DNA of 64,000 nt from Arthrobacter sp. 9V (lineage in GTDB: Bacteria; Actinomycetota; Actinomycetes; Actinomycetales; Micrococcaceae). The notes under the pieces were generated by a model. That model worked only from the letters and a program-made list of their open reading frames with translations, was not told the DNA's origin and made no database searches. Made by a program: the position numbers and the translations under genes. The stretch covers positions 3,982,838 through 4,046,837 of the forward strand of contig NZ_LR732912.1 of NCBI RefSeq assembly GCF_902506065.1. Direction: 5' to 3'. Shown one piece after another: positions 33,490-42,641 of the stretch (position 1 is its first letter; every line of letters starts with the position of its first letter).

Positions 33490-34902
33490 TCAGCGGGCAT
33501 CTCGTTCGGCGGGCATCACCAGAACCGCCACCACAGTGAGGACAGCGCTGACGAGCACCGCCAGGAAAACGGCCGAGGCCGCGTGCGTGGTGGTTTGCGG
33601 ATCCGGACCACCGCCGGGACCGTTGGCATAGATGGCGTTGGCAATGGCACCGAAAACGGCCACGCCGATGGAGCTGCCGATTGAACGTGCAAAGAGGTTG
33701 GTGCCCGTGACTACGCCACGTTCATTCCATTCGACGCTGGTTTGCGCGGCAATGAGGCTTGGCGTTGCCACCAGCCCGAGCCCGAGCCCCACTATGAAGC
33801 AAGCCATCGCTACCAGCAGGATATTGGGCGTGGAGGCAGTGAAGGCAAGAACGGCGGCACCGATCACCGTGATGGTAATCCCGATGATGGCCGTGTTCCT
33901 GAAACCGATCCGGAGGTAGAACCGGCCCGCCTGGGAGGCACTGATGGGCCACCCGATGGTCAAGGCCGCCAACGCGAGTCCGGCCAGAAGGGGTGAGGTC
34001 TTCAGGGACCCTTCCAGGAACGTTGGAACGTAGGAAGTCAGCCCCAGCATGACGGCACCAACACCAAAAGAGATCATGGCCGTGGTGGCCAGCAGCCTGC
34101 GCGAGACAACCCAAGGGGGCAGGACGGGCTCTGCAGCCTTCCTTTCCACCAGGAGAAACGCAACGAACAACAACGCTCCGCCGCCAAAAACGGAGATGCT
34201 GATGGCAGAATCCCATGGCCATGCCTGCCCGCCCTGAAGGGCCCCAAGGATGAGCAGGCTCAGCGAAATCGTCAGCAGCCCGGCTCCCAGGTAGTCGATG
34301 CGATGCTTGGTCCGCTCCACGTTCTCGTGGAAAGTACGCAGGAGCATCCACGCAGCGATCAGACACAGAGGGATGTTGATCAGGAAGATCCACCGCCAGA
34401 TTCCCAGCGAGGCGAAGACACCTCCCAACGTAGGCCCAACAACTGAGGAAACCGCCCACACACTGGCCAAATATCCTTGGACCTTTGCCCGTTCTGCCAG
34501 CGTGTAGATGTCGCCGGCAATCGTGATCGCCACCGGCTGGACAGCTCCGGCCCCGAGCCCTTGAAGCACGCGGAACGCAATGAGCGCCGGCATGCTCCAC
34601 GCCAGCCCGCACAGAATCGAGCCGAGCAGGAACAAGCCAATCCCGCCCAGGATCATCGGCTTGCGCCCAACTACGTCTGAAAGCTTTGCATAAACAGGCA
34701 CGGACACTGCCTGCGCCAACAGGTACGCGGAAAAGAGCCAGGGGAAGGAGGCAAACCCACCAATGTCCGCCACAATGGACGGCACTGCTGTGGCAACAAT
34801 GGTGGCATCGATCGCCACCAGGCCCGTGGCGAGCATCAGTGCGATCAGAATGGGACCCCGCCGGGATCGGAACCCGACACCTTCTTCAGTCACTGTGCTC
34901 AT
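33490..34902 (-). CDS. MFS multidrug-type exporter (DHA2/EmrB-QacA)
   Basis: A 470-residue MFS protein. Helix 1 motif LVAIDATIVATAVPSIVADIG is the DHA2 family motif D1, and YAKLSDVVGRKPMILGG is the MFS loop. Around 12-14 hydrophobic segments are visible. Its start overlaps the TetR stop by four bases (ATGA), so it is cotranslated with its probable repressor. The role is probably drug or toxic-compound export; the SMP-30 lactonase follows in the same operon. Confidence 0.92.
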   Translation of the reverse strand: MSTVTEEGVGFRSRRGPILIALMLATGLVAIDATIVATAVPSIVADIGGFASFPWLFSAYLLAQAVSVPVYAKLSDVVGRKPMILGGIGLFLLGSILCGLAWSMPALIAFRVLQGLGAGAVQPVAITIAGDIYTLAERAKVQGYLASVWAVSSVVGPTLGGVFASLGIWRWIFLINIPLCLIAAWMLLRTFHENVERTKHRIDYLGAGLLTISLSLLILGALQGGQAWPWDSAISISVFGGGALLFVAFLLVERKAAEPVLPPWVVSRRLLATTAMISFGVGAVMLGLTSYVPTFLEGSLKTSPLLAGLALAALTIGWPISASQAGRFYLRIGFRNTAIIGITITVIGAAVLAFTASTPNILLVAMACFIVGLGLGLVATPSLIAAQTSVEWNERGVVTGTNLFARSIGSSIGVAVFGAIANAIYANGPGGGPDPQTTTHAASAVFLAVLVSAVLTVVAVLVMPAERDAR

Positions 34903-35624
34903 GCGCGCCTACCTCCCTCTGATGTCCACTTCTCCTGGTGGAGCCGTTCGAATCCGTCCAGGAGCAGGTCCAAGGCAAACTCGAACTCGAATTGGTCGTC
35001 GCATCCGCTTCCCACTACGGATTCGTCATCATGGGCCGCCGTTACGGCGATCCTCAGAAGATGAGGGTAGTTCTCCGCCATCTGCTGTGCCATGGCTGCC
35101 CGCATCCCGGCCGATACGCTTGGCCGTTGATCCGCTGCCTGCCCCGCCCGGGCATCGAAGACTTCCTGGGTAAACCCCCACATTCTGCTGCCCATGGCAT
35201 GCATGACGTGGTGTGTGAGGTCAGCAGAGAAACCGCCGGCCAGGAACATCCCCGCGAAGCCGTCCATGTACCCCAGAACGGCGGGCGTCGCTGTGGTGCG
35301 GGACTCAATCACAGGGCGTGCCCAGGAGTGCCGGAGGAGTACCTGCCTGGCCGAAAGGACCCTGAGCCGGACGGCAGACTTCCACGGAGCATCGGGATCA
35401 GGCGCATCAATCTCGCCCACAATGGCGTCCACCATGCCGCCGAGGAGTTCTTCCTTATTGGCGACGTGCTTGTACAGCGCCATGGGAACAACGCCCAACT
35501 CCTGTGCCAGCCTGCGCATGCTGAGCGCTTCAATCCCCACCATGTCCGCCAGCTCCACGGCCGCGCGCAGTACACGGTCACGGTTCAGCGGCACACGCGG
35601 GGCCGCTTCGGCCAGTTGAGTCAT
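34899..35624 (-). CDS. TetR-family repressor with TetR_C-type ligand domain
   Basis: A 241-residue TetR protein. The DNA-binding part is NRDRVLRAAVELADMVGIEALSMRRLAQELGVVPMALYKHVANKEELLGGMVDAI, of the TetR class with a C-terminal tetracycline-repressor-like domain. The ATG at 35624 follows gggaagggaaaaagc; nine codons of extra frame upstream are unlikely to be used. It heads the operon TetR-MFS-SMP30 and is divergent from a DUF2306 gene. Two matching palindromes lie between them. Confidence 0.93.
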   Translation of the reverse strand: MTQLAEAAPRVPLNRDRVLRAAVELADMVGIEALSMRRLAQELGVVPMALYKHVANKEELLGGMVDAIVGEIDAPDPDAPWKSAVRLRVLSARQVLLRHSWARPVIESRTTATPAVLGYMDGFAGMFLAGGFSADLTHHVMHAMGSRMWGFTQEVFDARAGQAADQRPSVSAGMRAAMAQQMAENYPHLLRIAVTAAHDDESVVGSGCDDQFEFEFALDLLLDGFERLHQEKWTSEGGRRA

Positions 35625-35665
35625 GCTTTTTCCCTTCCCGCAGTAGGCCAAGGATCAGGAGGGCC

Positions 35666-35724
35666 TTGACAGGTATACAGCGTACACCTAGCGTATTGAT
35701 CATAAAGGTGTACACCGTACACCT
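35666..35724. promoter_or_regulatory. promoter and twin TetR operators
   Basis: aggtatacagcgtacacct (35671-35689; 8-3-8 palindrome with one mismatch) and aggtgtacaccgtacacct (35706-35724; perfect 8-3-8). Centres 35 bp apart. A consensus -35 TTGACA (35666-35671) overlaps the first on the plus strand, with a weaker -10-like TAGCGT at 35689 after 17 bp. Binding of the adjacent TetR protein would block both the DUF2306 and TetR promoters. Confidence 0.88.
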
Positions 35725-35753
35725 CGTATCTTCTCCAGAACGCAGGAAGAGTC

Positions 35754-36431
35754 ATGACGTCCAAAACCATCACATCGCCCCGGAACCGCAGCCGCAGCCG
35801 CCTAAAGTGGGGCGTGCCCGCGGGTTTGATAGTGCTGAGCCTCATCCCGGTAATCGCCGGAGCAGCGCGCCTCACCGAACTCACCGGCGGCGCAGCCGTC
35901 ACTCCTGAGAACGCAAGGTTTTTCACTTCGCCCATCCCGGTGGTGACGCACATCCTCACTGTCACTGTGTACAGCCTGCTCGGAGCGTTTCAGTTCGCGC
36001 CTGCACTTCGACGCGTGTCCCCACCTCAACATGGCAAGAGGTCCTGGCATCAAATGGCCGGGCGCATCCTGGTGCCGGCAGGCCTGCTGGCTGCCTTGTC
36101 CGGCCTCTGGATGTCCCTGTTCTACACCCTCCCGGCAACTGACGGCCCGGCTCTCGTGGTTCTCCGCCTGATCTTCGGCTTCGGCATGCTGCTGAGCATC
36201 ATCCTGGCACTGCTTGCTATTCGCCGACGCGACTTTGCCATCCACGGCGCCTGGATGACGCGCGCATACGCCATCGCGCTGGGAGCCGGGACGCAGGCCG
36301 TGGTGCTGCTGTCATGGATGCTGATCGCGGGCCCCACTGACCAGACCATGCGCGCCGTGCTCATGGGAGCGTCCTGGGTCATCAATCTGGTGGTGGCCGA
36401 GTACTTCATTCAGCGGAGACGAACAGCGTAA
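35754..36431 (+). CDS. DUF2306 membrane protein
   Basis: A 225-residue membrane protein with about six hydrophobic segments. The segment SPIPVVTHILTVTVYSLLGAFQFAP and the conserved HGAWMTRAYAIALGAGTQ are typical of DUF2306. Two conserved His residues (THIL, KRSWHQMAGR) in or near membrane helices might bind metal or heme; the function is not established. ATG at 35754 follows aggaagagtc. Divergent from the TetR operon with shared operators, so it is part of the same response, perhaps to a membrane-active compound. Confidence 0.85.
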   Translation: MTSKTITSPRNRSRSRLKWGVPAGLIVLSLIPVIAGAARLTELTGGAAVTPENARFFTSPIPVVTHILTVTVYSLLGAFQFAPALRRVSPPQHGKRSWHQMAGRILVPAGLLAALSGLWMSLFYTLPATDGPALVVLRLIFGFGMLLSIILALLAIRRRDFAIHGAWMTRAYAIALGAGTQAVVLLSWMLIAGPTDQTMRAVLMGASWVINLVVAEYFIQRRRTA

Positions 36432-36435
36432 ACCG

Positions 36436-36487
36436 CGACGGCGGGCCACCCGCTGATTCCGTGAGGAACGCAGGTGACCCGCCGTCG
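36436..36487. terminator. bidirectional terminator hairpin
   Basis: cgacggcggg (36436-36445) pairs with cccgccgtcg (36478-36487), with further partial pairing inside (ccacccgctg with cgcaggtga). It lies between the convergent DUF2306 and purA genes. Confidence 0.75.
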
Positions 36488-36504
36488 TCGTGAACTTTTT
36501 AGGA

Positions 36505-37794
36505 CTAGTCGTTGATCAGATCGTGAACAACAATGGTCTGGTCGCGGTCCGGACCCACGCCGATGGCGGAGAAGCGCGTGCCGGACAGCTTCTCCAGGGC
36601 CAGCACGTAGTTGCGCGCGTTCTCCGGGAGGTCTTCCAGGGTGCGGGCGCCGGTGATGTCCTCGGTCCAGCCGTCAAAGTACTCAAAGACCGGCACGGCG
36701 TGGTGGAACTCGGTTTGCGTCATGGGCATCTCGTCATGGCGCACACCGTCAACGTCGTAAGCAACACAGACCGGGATCTGCTCGATGCCCGTGAGCACGT
36801 CCAGCTTGGTCACGAAGTAGTCCGTAAATCCGTTCACCCGGGCAGCATGGCGGGCCAGGACGGCGTCGTACCAACCGCAGCGGCGGGGACGCCCGGTGTT
36901 TACACCGAACTCGCCACCCGTCTTCTGAAGGTACACGCCCATGTCATCGAACAGTTCCGTGGGGAACGGTCCGGCACCAACACGTGTGGTGTAGGCCTTG
37001 ATGATGCCGATGGACCGCGAAATGCGGGTGGGGCCGATGCCCGAACCAACGGACGCGCCGCCAGCCGTGGGGTTGGAGGAGGTGACGAACGGGTAGGTGC
37101 CGTGGTCGACGTCCAGGAACGTTGCCTGGCCGCCTTCCATGAGTACTACCTTGCCCTCATCCAGGGCGTTGTTGAGGACAAGCGTGCTGTCAATAACCAG
37201 CGGGCGCAGACGATCGGCGAAGGACAGGAAATACTCCACGATCTCGTCCACCACGATGTCGCGGCGGTTGTAGACCTTGACCAGGAGTTCGTTCTTCTGG
37301 CGCAGCGAACCTTCCACCTTCTGGCGGAGGATGGACTCGTCAAAGACGTCCTGGACACGGATGCCCAGGCGGGCCACCTTGTCCATGTACGCGGGACCGA
37401 TCCCGCGGCCCGTGGTGCCGATTGCACGGCTGCCGAGGAAGCGTTCGGTCACCTTGTCCAGGACCTGGTGATAAGGGGCAACAAGGTGGGCGTTGGCCGA
37501 AACGCGAAGGCGGGAGGTGTCCGCGCCGCGGGCTTCGAGGCCGTCGATTTCCTGGAAGAGGGCCTCCAGGTTCACCACGCAGCCGTTGCCAATAATAGGG
37601 ATTGCGTTGGGGCTCAGGATGCCCGCGGGAAGGAGCTTCAGCTCATACTTCTCACCGCCAACAACCACGGTGTGCCCGGCGTTGTTACCGCCGTTGGGCT
37701 TAACCACGTAGTCAACGCGGCCACCGAGCAGATCGGTTGCTTTGCCTTTGCCTTCGTCGCCCCACTGGGCTCCGACGATCACGATAGCGGGCAT
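36505..37794 (-). CDS. purA: adenylosuccinate synthetase
   Basis: A 429-residue PurA, catalysing IMP + aspartate + GTP to adenylosuccinate in AMP synthesis. The GTP/Mg loop GAQWGDEGKGKATDLL at the N-terminus, NAGHTVV, GRGIGPAYMDK and the KLDVLTG guanine-binding motif (NKxD-like) are all present; length is normal. The ATG at 37794 has a very good ribosome site (gggggaggat); a 39-codon longer frame runs through the leader and is rejected. Apparently monocistronic, convergent with DUF2306. Confidence 0.98.
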   Translation of the reverse strand: MPAIVIVGAQWGDEGKGKATDLLGGRVDYVVKPNGGNNAGHTVVVGGEKYELKLLPAGILSPNAIPIIGNGCVVNLEALFQEIDGLEARGADTSRLRVSANAHLVAPYHQVLDKVTERFLGSRAIGTTGRGIGPAYMDKVARLGIRVQDVFDESILRQKVEGSLRQKNELLVKVYNRRDIVVDEIVEYFLSFADRLRPLVIDSTLVLNNALDEGKVVLMEGGQATFLDVDHGTYPFVTSSNPTAGGASVGSGIGPTRISRSIGIIKAYTTRVGAGPFPTELFDDMGVYLQKTGGEFGVNTGRPRRCGWYDAVLARHAARVNGFTDYFVTKLDVLTGIEQIPVCVAYDVDGVRHDEMPMTQTEFHHAVPVFEYFDGWTEDITGARTLEDLPENARNYVLALEKLSGTRFSAIGVGPDRDQTIVVHDLIND

Positions 37795-38256
37795 GGGATC
37801 CTCCCCCATTCTTTCGGGCCCAACCCCAGCCGGATGACCAGGACTAGACGCCGTACATGAGAATGCCCCGACGTAGCTGGTGCAGCCGGCCACAGGGCAC
37901 GGCATGCGCAAGAGTTTCGGGGCTCTTACCAGCCAAGTTTAGCCGATCACAACAGTTTCTCTGGTGTTTGGCCGGCGTTGGGGCGCCGTTGTGGATAAGT
38001 CGGGGAGCAGCGGGCGCCGATTCTTCCCGCACGGTGGCTGCCGCCGTCGAGGGCTGGCTGCCGCCCGAGAGACGCCCGACACGTTTCCGGGCAACACACC
38101 GCGTCGCATTTAAAGGGCGCGCCGAAGCGGGCCCCGTTCACCCCCATAGTCCGGTAAGGTTAGTTAGCCCCCAACAGCACCCTTTGAGGTTCGGCTGCGG
38201 CATGCCCGCGGCGCCTTGGAACGGTGCGCTGTAACACCTAGGAGACCTAACCCCTG
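37795..38256. other. 462-bp intergenic region between divergent purA and UDG-like genes
   Basis: No gene is supported here. It must hold both promoters. On the minus strand the purA leader contains a possible 7-bp stem gccccga/tcggggc spanning about 37864-37926 with a long loop; it is too weak to call a riboswitch. The plus-strand half has a taaggt motif at 38154 that could be a -10 box, but no matching -35 is clear. The middle is ordinary GC-rich sequence. Confidence 0.5.
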
Positions 38257-38889
38257 ATGCAAGAACTGGCGACTGAATCACCCGAAGAAATCCTCTGGAA
38301 CCGCCGCTACGAACCGCACATTGCCGAGGTCAACGAGCTGTGCGACTCCATCAAGGAGCAGAAGCCGGGCAGCGAGGTCCTCTACATCGACCCCGCCCAC
38401 AGCATGGATGACTGCCGGATCGTCAGCCTTTTCTCCAACCAGCGCACCAACACCGGCGAGGGTTTCATCAACCCGGGCGACGAAGAAGCCACCACCCGCA
38501 TGCTCGGCATGCAGTGGCAGCTGGGCTTGCGCCCCGAGCTTATGATGCCGTGGAACGCCTACCCGTGGATTGAGCCTTCCGAGGAACCGGGCAAGCTGAC
38601 CCCTGCCAACATCACCGAAGGCCTCAAGCCGCTCCTGCGCCTGCTGCAGCTTCTTCCGCGCACCTCCGCCTTGGTGGCGCACGGCAACGAGGCACACCGC
38701 TTGGCAGATCAGCTCATGAAGGCCGCGCCGGCCAGCATCGCGCGCCGCGGCTTCAAGACCTTCAAGGTCCGCTCGCTCGGCGGCCGCTCCTTCGCTGGAA
38801 CGCCGACCCGCCAGCAGGAATACCTGGACGCCATCCACGGCGCCTACGCCGAGGCCATGGCCCGCACGGGTATCCCCCGCAAGGCCTAG
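38257..38889 (+). CDS. uracil-DNA glycosylase-like protein (uncertain)
   Basis: A 210-residue protein. VLYIDPAHSMDDCRIVSLFSNQ near residue 42 resembles the GxDPxx water-activating motif of the uracil-DNA glycosylase superfamily; MPWNAYPW near residue 98 could be the NxxP(W) motif, and VAHGNEAHRLAD near residue 145 the DNA-binding loop His. The fold match is by motif order only, and some catalytic positions differ from the classic enzyme, so activity could differ. ATG at 38257 is preceded by taggag at 11-bp spacing. Monocistronic between purA and an insertion-sequence remnant. Confidence 0.6.
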   Translation: MQELATESPEEILWNRRYEPHIAEVNELCDSIKEQKPGSEVLYIDPAHSMDDCRIVSLFSNQRTNTGEGFINPGDEEATTRMLGMQWQLGLRPELMMPWNAYPWIEPSEEPGKLTPANITEGLKPLLRLLQLLPRTSALVAHGNEAHRLADQLMKAAPASIARRGFKTFKVRSLGGRSFAGTPTRQQEYLDAIHGAYAEAMARTGIPRKA

Positions 38890-38932
38890 TTACGCACGCT
38901 TAACGACGACGGCGACCCCCACCTCTTGGGTT

Positions 38933-39166
38933 CTAGCGGTCGTTGCAACACCCTAGATTTTTGGGAGTTGCAACGACCGTGCCGCATTTAAGCGATGTTT
39001 CCTCGGAGTCCCGGAAGTTTGCGAGATCTACCCCTGAGCAGAGGGAGGCTTCGCCCAGGAACTCAACGGCCGCCCACGCAAAACGCTCGACTGGGATACC
39101 CCAGCCGAGCGTCTGCGTGATCTACTAATGACCACATAACACCAGCAGTGTTGCAACGACCACTAG
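38933..39166 (+). mobile_element. internally deleted IS30-type insertion sequence remnant
   Basis: About 234 bp bounded by ctagcggtcgttgcaacac (38933-38951) and its inverted copy gtgttgcaacgaccactag (39148-39166), identical at 18 of 19 positions; CTAG is at both outer edges. Inside, 39041-39139 encodes only the C-terminus of an IS30-type transposase. A third inverted copy of the terminus at 38958-38973 makes a hairpin with the left end, perhaps from a second nested end. It accounts for most of the 322-bp gap between the UDG-like and DUF3151 genes. Confidence 0.8.
39041..39139 (+). pseudogene. IS30-family transposase, C-terminal fragment
   Basis: In frame 39056-39139 the translation reads AQELNGRPRKTLDWDTPAER then LRDLLMTT and TAA. 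NxRPRKTLxxxTPAE is the conserved tail of IS30-family transposases. The helix-turn-helix and DDE catalytic core are missing, so the gene is dead. The upstream limit of homology cannot be fixed by eye. Confidence 0.85.
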
Positions 39167-39211
39167 AAACCGCCCCTTTCGGTGAGGGTCGCCGTCGTCT
39201 TTGCTGTGTCC

Positions 39212-39633
39212 CTAGCGGGCTTCGAGCGCTGCCTTGGCCTTCGGGTCCGAGTCGTTCAGGAACTTCTCGATCCGCTCCGGCTCTTCAGCCTCACCGATCG
39301 CCGACGCCGCCCGGCCCAACGCATAGAGCGCACGCAGGAAGCCCTGGTTGGGTTCGTGTTCCCATGGGATGGGACCCACGCCGCGCCAACCGTTGCGACG
39401 CAGTGAGTCCAGGCCGCGGTGGTAACCCACACGGGCGTAGGCGTAGGACTCAATGGTCCGGCCCTCGGCCCAGGCTTCCTCGGCAAGGATGGCCCACAGA
39501 AGTGAGGACGTGGGGTTCTGCGCCACGAGGTCCAGTGCTTCCTTACCGAGTGCCAGGTGCTGGTAGATCTCGGTTTCGGCGGGCAGGAGCGTGGGCTCCG
39601 GCCCCATCAGGTTTCTGCGGAATTCGTCGGACA

Positions 39634-39634
<1 letters not shown>
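39212..39634 (-). CDS. DUF3151 protein
   Basis: A 140-residue soluble actinobacterial protein. The start RRNLMGPEPTLLP and the helical middle (WAILAEEAWAEGRTIESYAYARVGYHRGLDSLRRNGWRG) are diagnostic of DUF3151, whose repeats resemble TPR helices. Its ATG overlaps the fba stop by one base (TAATG), so the two are translationally coupled; this neighbourhood is conserved in actinobacteria. The function is unknown; a role linked to glycolysis is only suggested by position. Confidence 0.9.
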
Positions 39635-40653
<1,019 letters not shown>

Positions 40654-40780
40654 GGTGACTCCTATGCTGAATTCGTCTGTGGGTTGGTAACCCTGGAGTA
40701 GACCGCTTACGGCTAGCACCCATCCTAGCGATATCCGCCGGGGCACCGTGTTTCGGGTCACTGAGAGCCTTAACACTTCC

Positions 40781-40841
40781 GCCGAGTTGGCACTTAACCC
40801 CCATGTTGAGGACAAACATGGGGGTTATCTGCCACCTCGGC
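40781..40841. repeat. palindromic repeat element, copy 1
   Basis: A 61-bp nested palindrome. Outer arms gccgag/ctcggc and tggca/tgcca enclose a perfect 13-bp stem (taacccccatgtt, 40795-40807, with 40815-40827) around a 7-nt loop. A second copy is at 41835-41895. It lies just after the stop codon of the AbiEi-like gene (41769-40843), so terminator function is possible. Confidence 0.8.
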
Positions 40842-40842
40842 G

Positions 40843-41769
40843 CTACTTCCATCCGCGGCTTTGGAGCGCGCGGCGGACTTTATGAACGACGGCGGGCCGC
40901 TCACCTTCGAGGTCGTGCTTGGAGATCCGGACCTCCAGCCAGCCATGGGCGAGCGAGCGTTCCTGACGTTCGATGTCCTTCAGGTGTTGTTCGATCCCGC
41001 CATGGTGTTGGCCGTCGTATTGGAGCGAGACTTTCCATTCCACATACGCCCCATCCGGCCACAGCACCGGGTGGCCAAGGGAATTGCGGACCACGTGATT
41101 CAGCTTCGGCTCCGGGAGATTCCCGTTCATCAAAGCCAGCCGCATCAGGGATTCCGGAGCAGAATCAGCCCCCACCCGAATGAGTTCCAGTGCTGCCCGG
41201 GCAGTCCGCACGCCGCGCATCCCGGGGTGGCGGCGCACCACATCCTGCAACTCCCCAATACTGCACAGCGCATCCTTTGGCACCGGGAAATCGTCTCCGT
41301 GGGAACACACCAGGTGATCTCCCGCTGCCACCAGTTCTTCCACACTCAGTTGCGAGGCCAAGTCCAGCCAGGTCCGGGCAGGCGAGGTGAGCCTGACGCC
41401 GTCGTACTCAACCGTCTCCTCCGGAAGGAGCGTGAGGAGGTGTCCCGCAACGTTGACGCGTCTGGGGAAGCTGAAGCCGCGCCGCCGGGCGAGGTGTATG
41501 CGCCAATCGCCGCTGCGGGTTGCCGGCAAGGGAATACCCCAGACGCGGGCCGCCGACAGCGAGACAAGGACGGACGCATCGTCCAAGTCCGTATAGGCGC
41601 GCAAGGCCGCGGCCCCGGAAGCGCTGGACAAGACCGGCACCCTGATACCGCGGGACACTGTCACCAAATCCTTGGCAGCAGTGCGCTTCCGGGTCACACC
41701 GGCCTTGTCCGATGCGCGCAAGGAAAACGAGCCCGTGGTCAGGTGGTCCGGAAGGTTTATCCTGCGCAT
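40843..41769 (-). CDS. AbiEi-antitoxin/DUF559-like protein, orphan
   Basis: A 308-residue protein of a group common in actinobacteria and often labelled type IV TA AbiEi-family antitoxin domain protein. The N-terminal half (LSAARVWGIPLP, HLARRRGFSFPRRVNVAGHLL, RTWLDLASQLSVEELVAAGDHLV) fits that family. The C-terminal part (DGAYVEWKVSLQYDGQHHGG, then ERSLAHGWLEVRISKHDL) looks like a Vsr/DUF559-type nuclease fold with a Glu-x-Lys and Tyr-Asp-Gly-x-xH. No AbiEii-type toxin gene is near, so a true toxin-antitoxin role is doubtful. Both sides carry a copy of a palindromic repeat. Confidence 0.75.
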   Translation of the reverse strand: MRRINLPDHLTTGSFSLRASDKAGVTRKRTAAKDLVTVSRGIRVPVLSSASGAAALRAYTDLDDASVLVSLSAARVWGIPLPATRSGDWRIHLARRRGFSFPRRVNVAGHLLTLLPEETVEYDGVRLTSPARTWLDLASQLSVEELVAAGDHLVCSHGDDFPVPKDALCSIGELQDVVRRHPGMRGVRTARAALELIRVGADSAPESLMRLALMNGNLPEPKLNHVVRNSLGHPVLWPDGAYVEWKVSLQYDGQHHGGIEQHLKDIERQERSLAHGWLEVRISKHDLEGERPAVVHKVRRALQSRGWK

Positions 41770-41834
41770 TCCTCATTCTGAACGTTTTCCGCGGTTGCCG
41801 AGAGGTTATCCACAGATGCCAGCGCCAGCCACGC

Positions 41835-41895
41835 CTCTAGTTGGCAGATCACCCCCATGTTGGGCGAAAACATGGGGGTCAAATGCCATCTCGGC
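41835..41895. repeat. palindromic repeat element, copy 2
   Basis: Same design as the 40781-40841 element: ttggca/tgccat arms and a perfect 11-bp stem acccccatgtt (41851-41861) with aacatgggggt (41869-41879), loop changed. Located after the stop of the SpoU gene (41902). About 75% similar overall to copy 1 with the stem core conserved. Confidence 0.78.
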
Positions 41896-41901
41896 GGGGA
41901 A

Positions 41902-42585
41902 TTAGACGGGCTGTTGGAACACGTGCCGGCGGACCCAGGCGTGCATGGCAATGGCCGCGGCTGAGGCCGCATTCATGGAGCGCGTGGAACCGAACTGCTC
42001 AATGGAAAGCGTGGCGACAGCGGCGTCGTGCACCTCGGGCGTCAGGCCCGGGCCTTCCTGTCCAAAAACCAGCACGCAGTTCCTGGGGAGGTCGTAGGTC
42101 TCCAACGGCACGGAATCCGGGAAAATATCGATGCCGATCACTGCAAGCCCCTCCCCCTCAGCCCACTGGACAAAGTCCTCAACGGTGGGGTGGTGGCGGA
42201 CGTGCTGGTAGCGGTCGGTGACCATGGCTCCACGACGGTTCCACCGGCGTCGGCCAATGATGTGGACCTCTTTGGCGAGGAAGGCGTTGGCGGTCCGCAC
42301 CACGGTGCCGATGTTGAGGTCGTGCTGCCAATTCTCAATGGCAATGTGGAAGTCGTGGCGCTTGGAATCCAGGTCCGCCACAATAGCGTCGTGTTTCCAG
42401 TACCGGTACTGGTCCACCACGTTGCGGCGGTCACCGTCCCTCAACAGGTCCGGATCCCAGTGCTCGCCTGCCGGCCACTCGCCTTCCCAAGGCCCGACGC
42501 CGACCTCAGGTTTCGCTTCCGTCTCACCTTCCGGGGCGGTTTCGGCAGGCGTGGGCAGGGCTGTATTGGGGGGAAGGTCAGTCAC
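41902..42585 (-). CDS. SpoU/TrmH-family RNA 2'-O-methyltransferase
   Basis: A 227-residue SPOUT enzyme. NLGTVVRTANAF-like motif 1 appears as NIGTVVRTANAFLAKEVHIIG, motif 2 as CVLVFGQEGPGLTPE and motif 3 as LSIEQFGSTRSMNAASAAAIAMH, which form the knot that binds S-adenosylmethionine. The first 45 residues are an acidic/Pro/Glu-rich extension. It methylates a ribose in tRNA or rRNA; the exact site cannot be told. GTG start at 42585. Confidence 0.9.
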   Translation of the reverse strand: MTDLPPNTALPTPAETAPEGETEAKPEVGVGPWEGEWPAGEHWDPDLLRDGDRRNVVDQYRYWKHDAIVADLDSKRHDFHIAIENWQHDLNIGTVVRTANAFLAKEVHIIGRRRWNRRGAMVTDRYQHVRHHPTVEDFVQWAEGEGLAVIGIDIFPDSVPLETYDLPRNCVLVFGQEGPGLTPEVHDAAVATLSIEQFGSTRSMNAASAAAIAMHAWVRRHVFQQPV

Positions 42586-42641
42586 CCCTCAACTTTAGCC
42601 CTGCCCGGTTGCCCGACTGAGCGAGCCGAGTGGAACTGGCC

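Noticed and set aside
37860..37930. possible riboswitch in the purA leader
   Set aside because: Only a 7-bp stem with a long unstructured loop is visible and no conserved purine or PRPP-type riboswitch core could be found.
40843..41769. type IV toxin-antitoxin system
   Set aside because: No AbiEii-type nucleotidyltransferase gene lies on either side, so only an orphan antitoxin-like protein is claimed.
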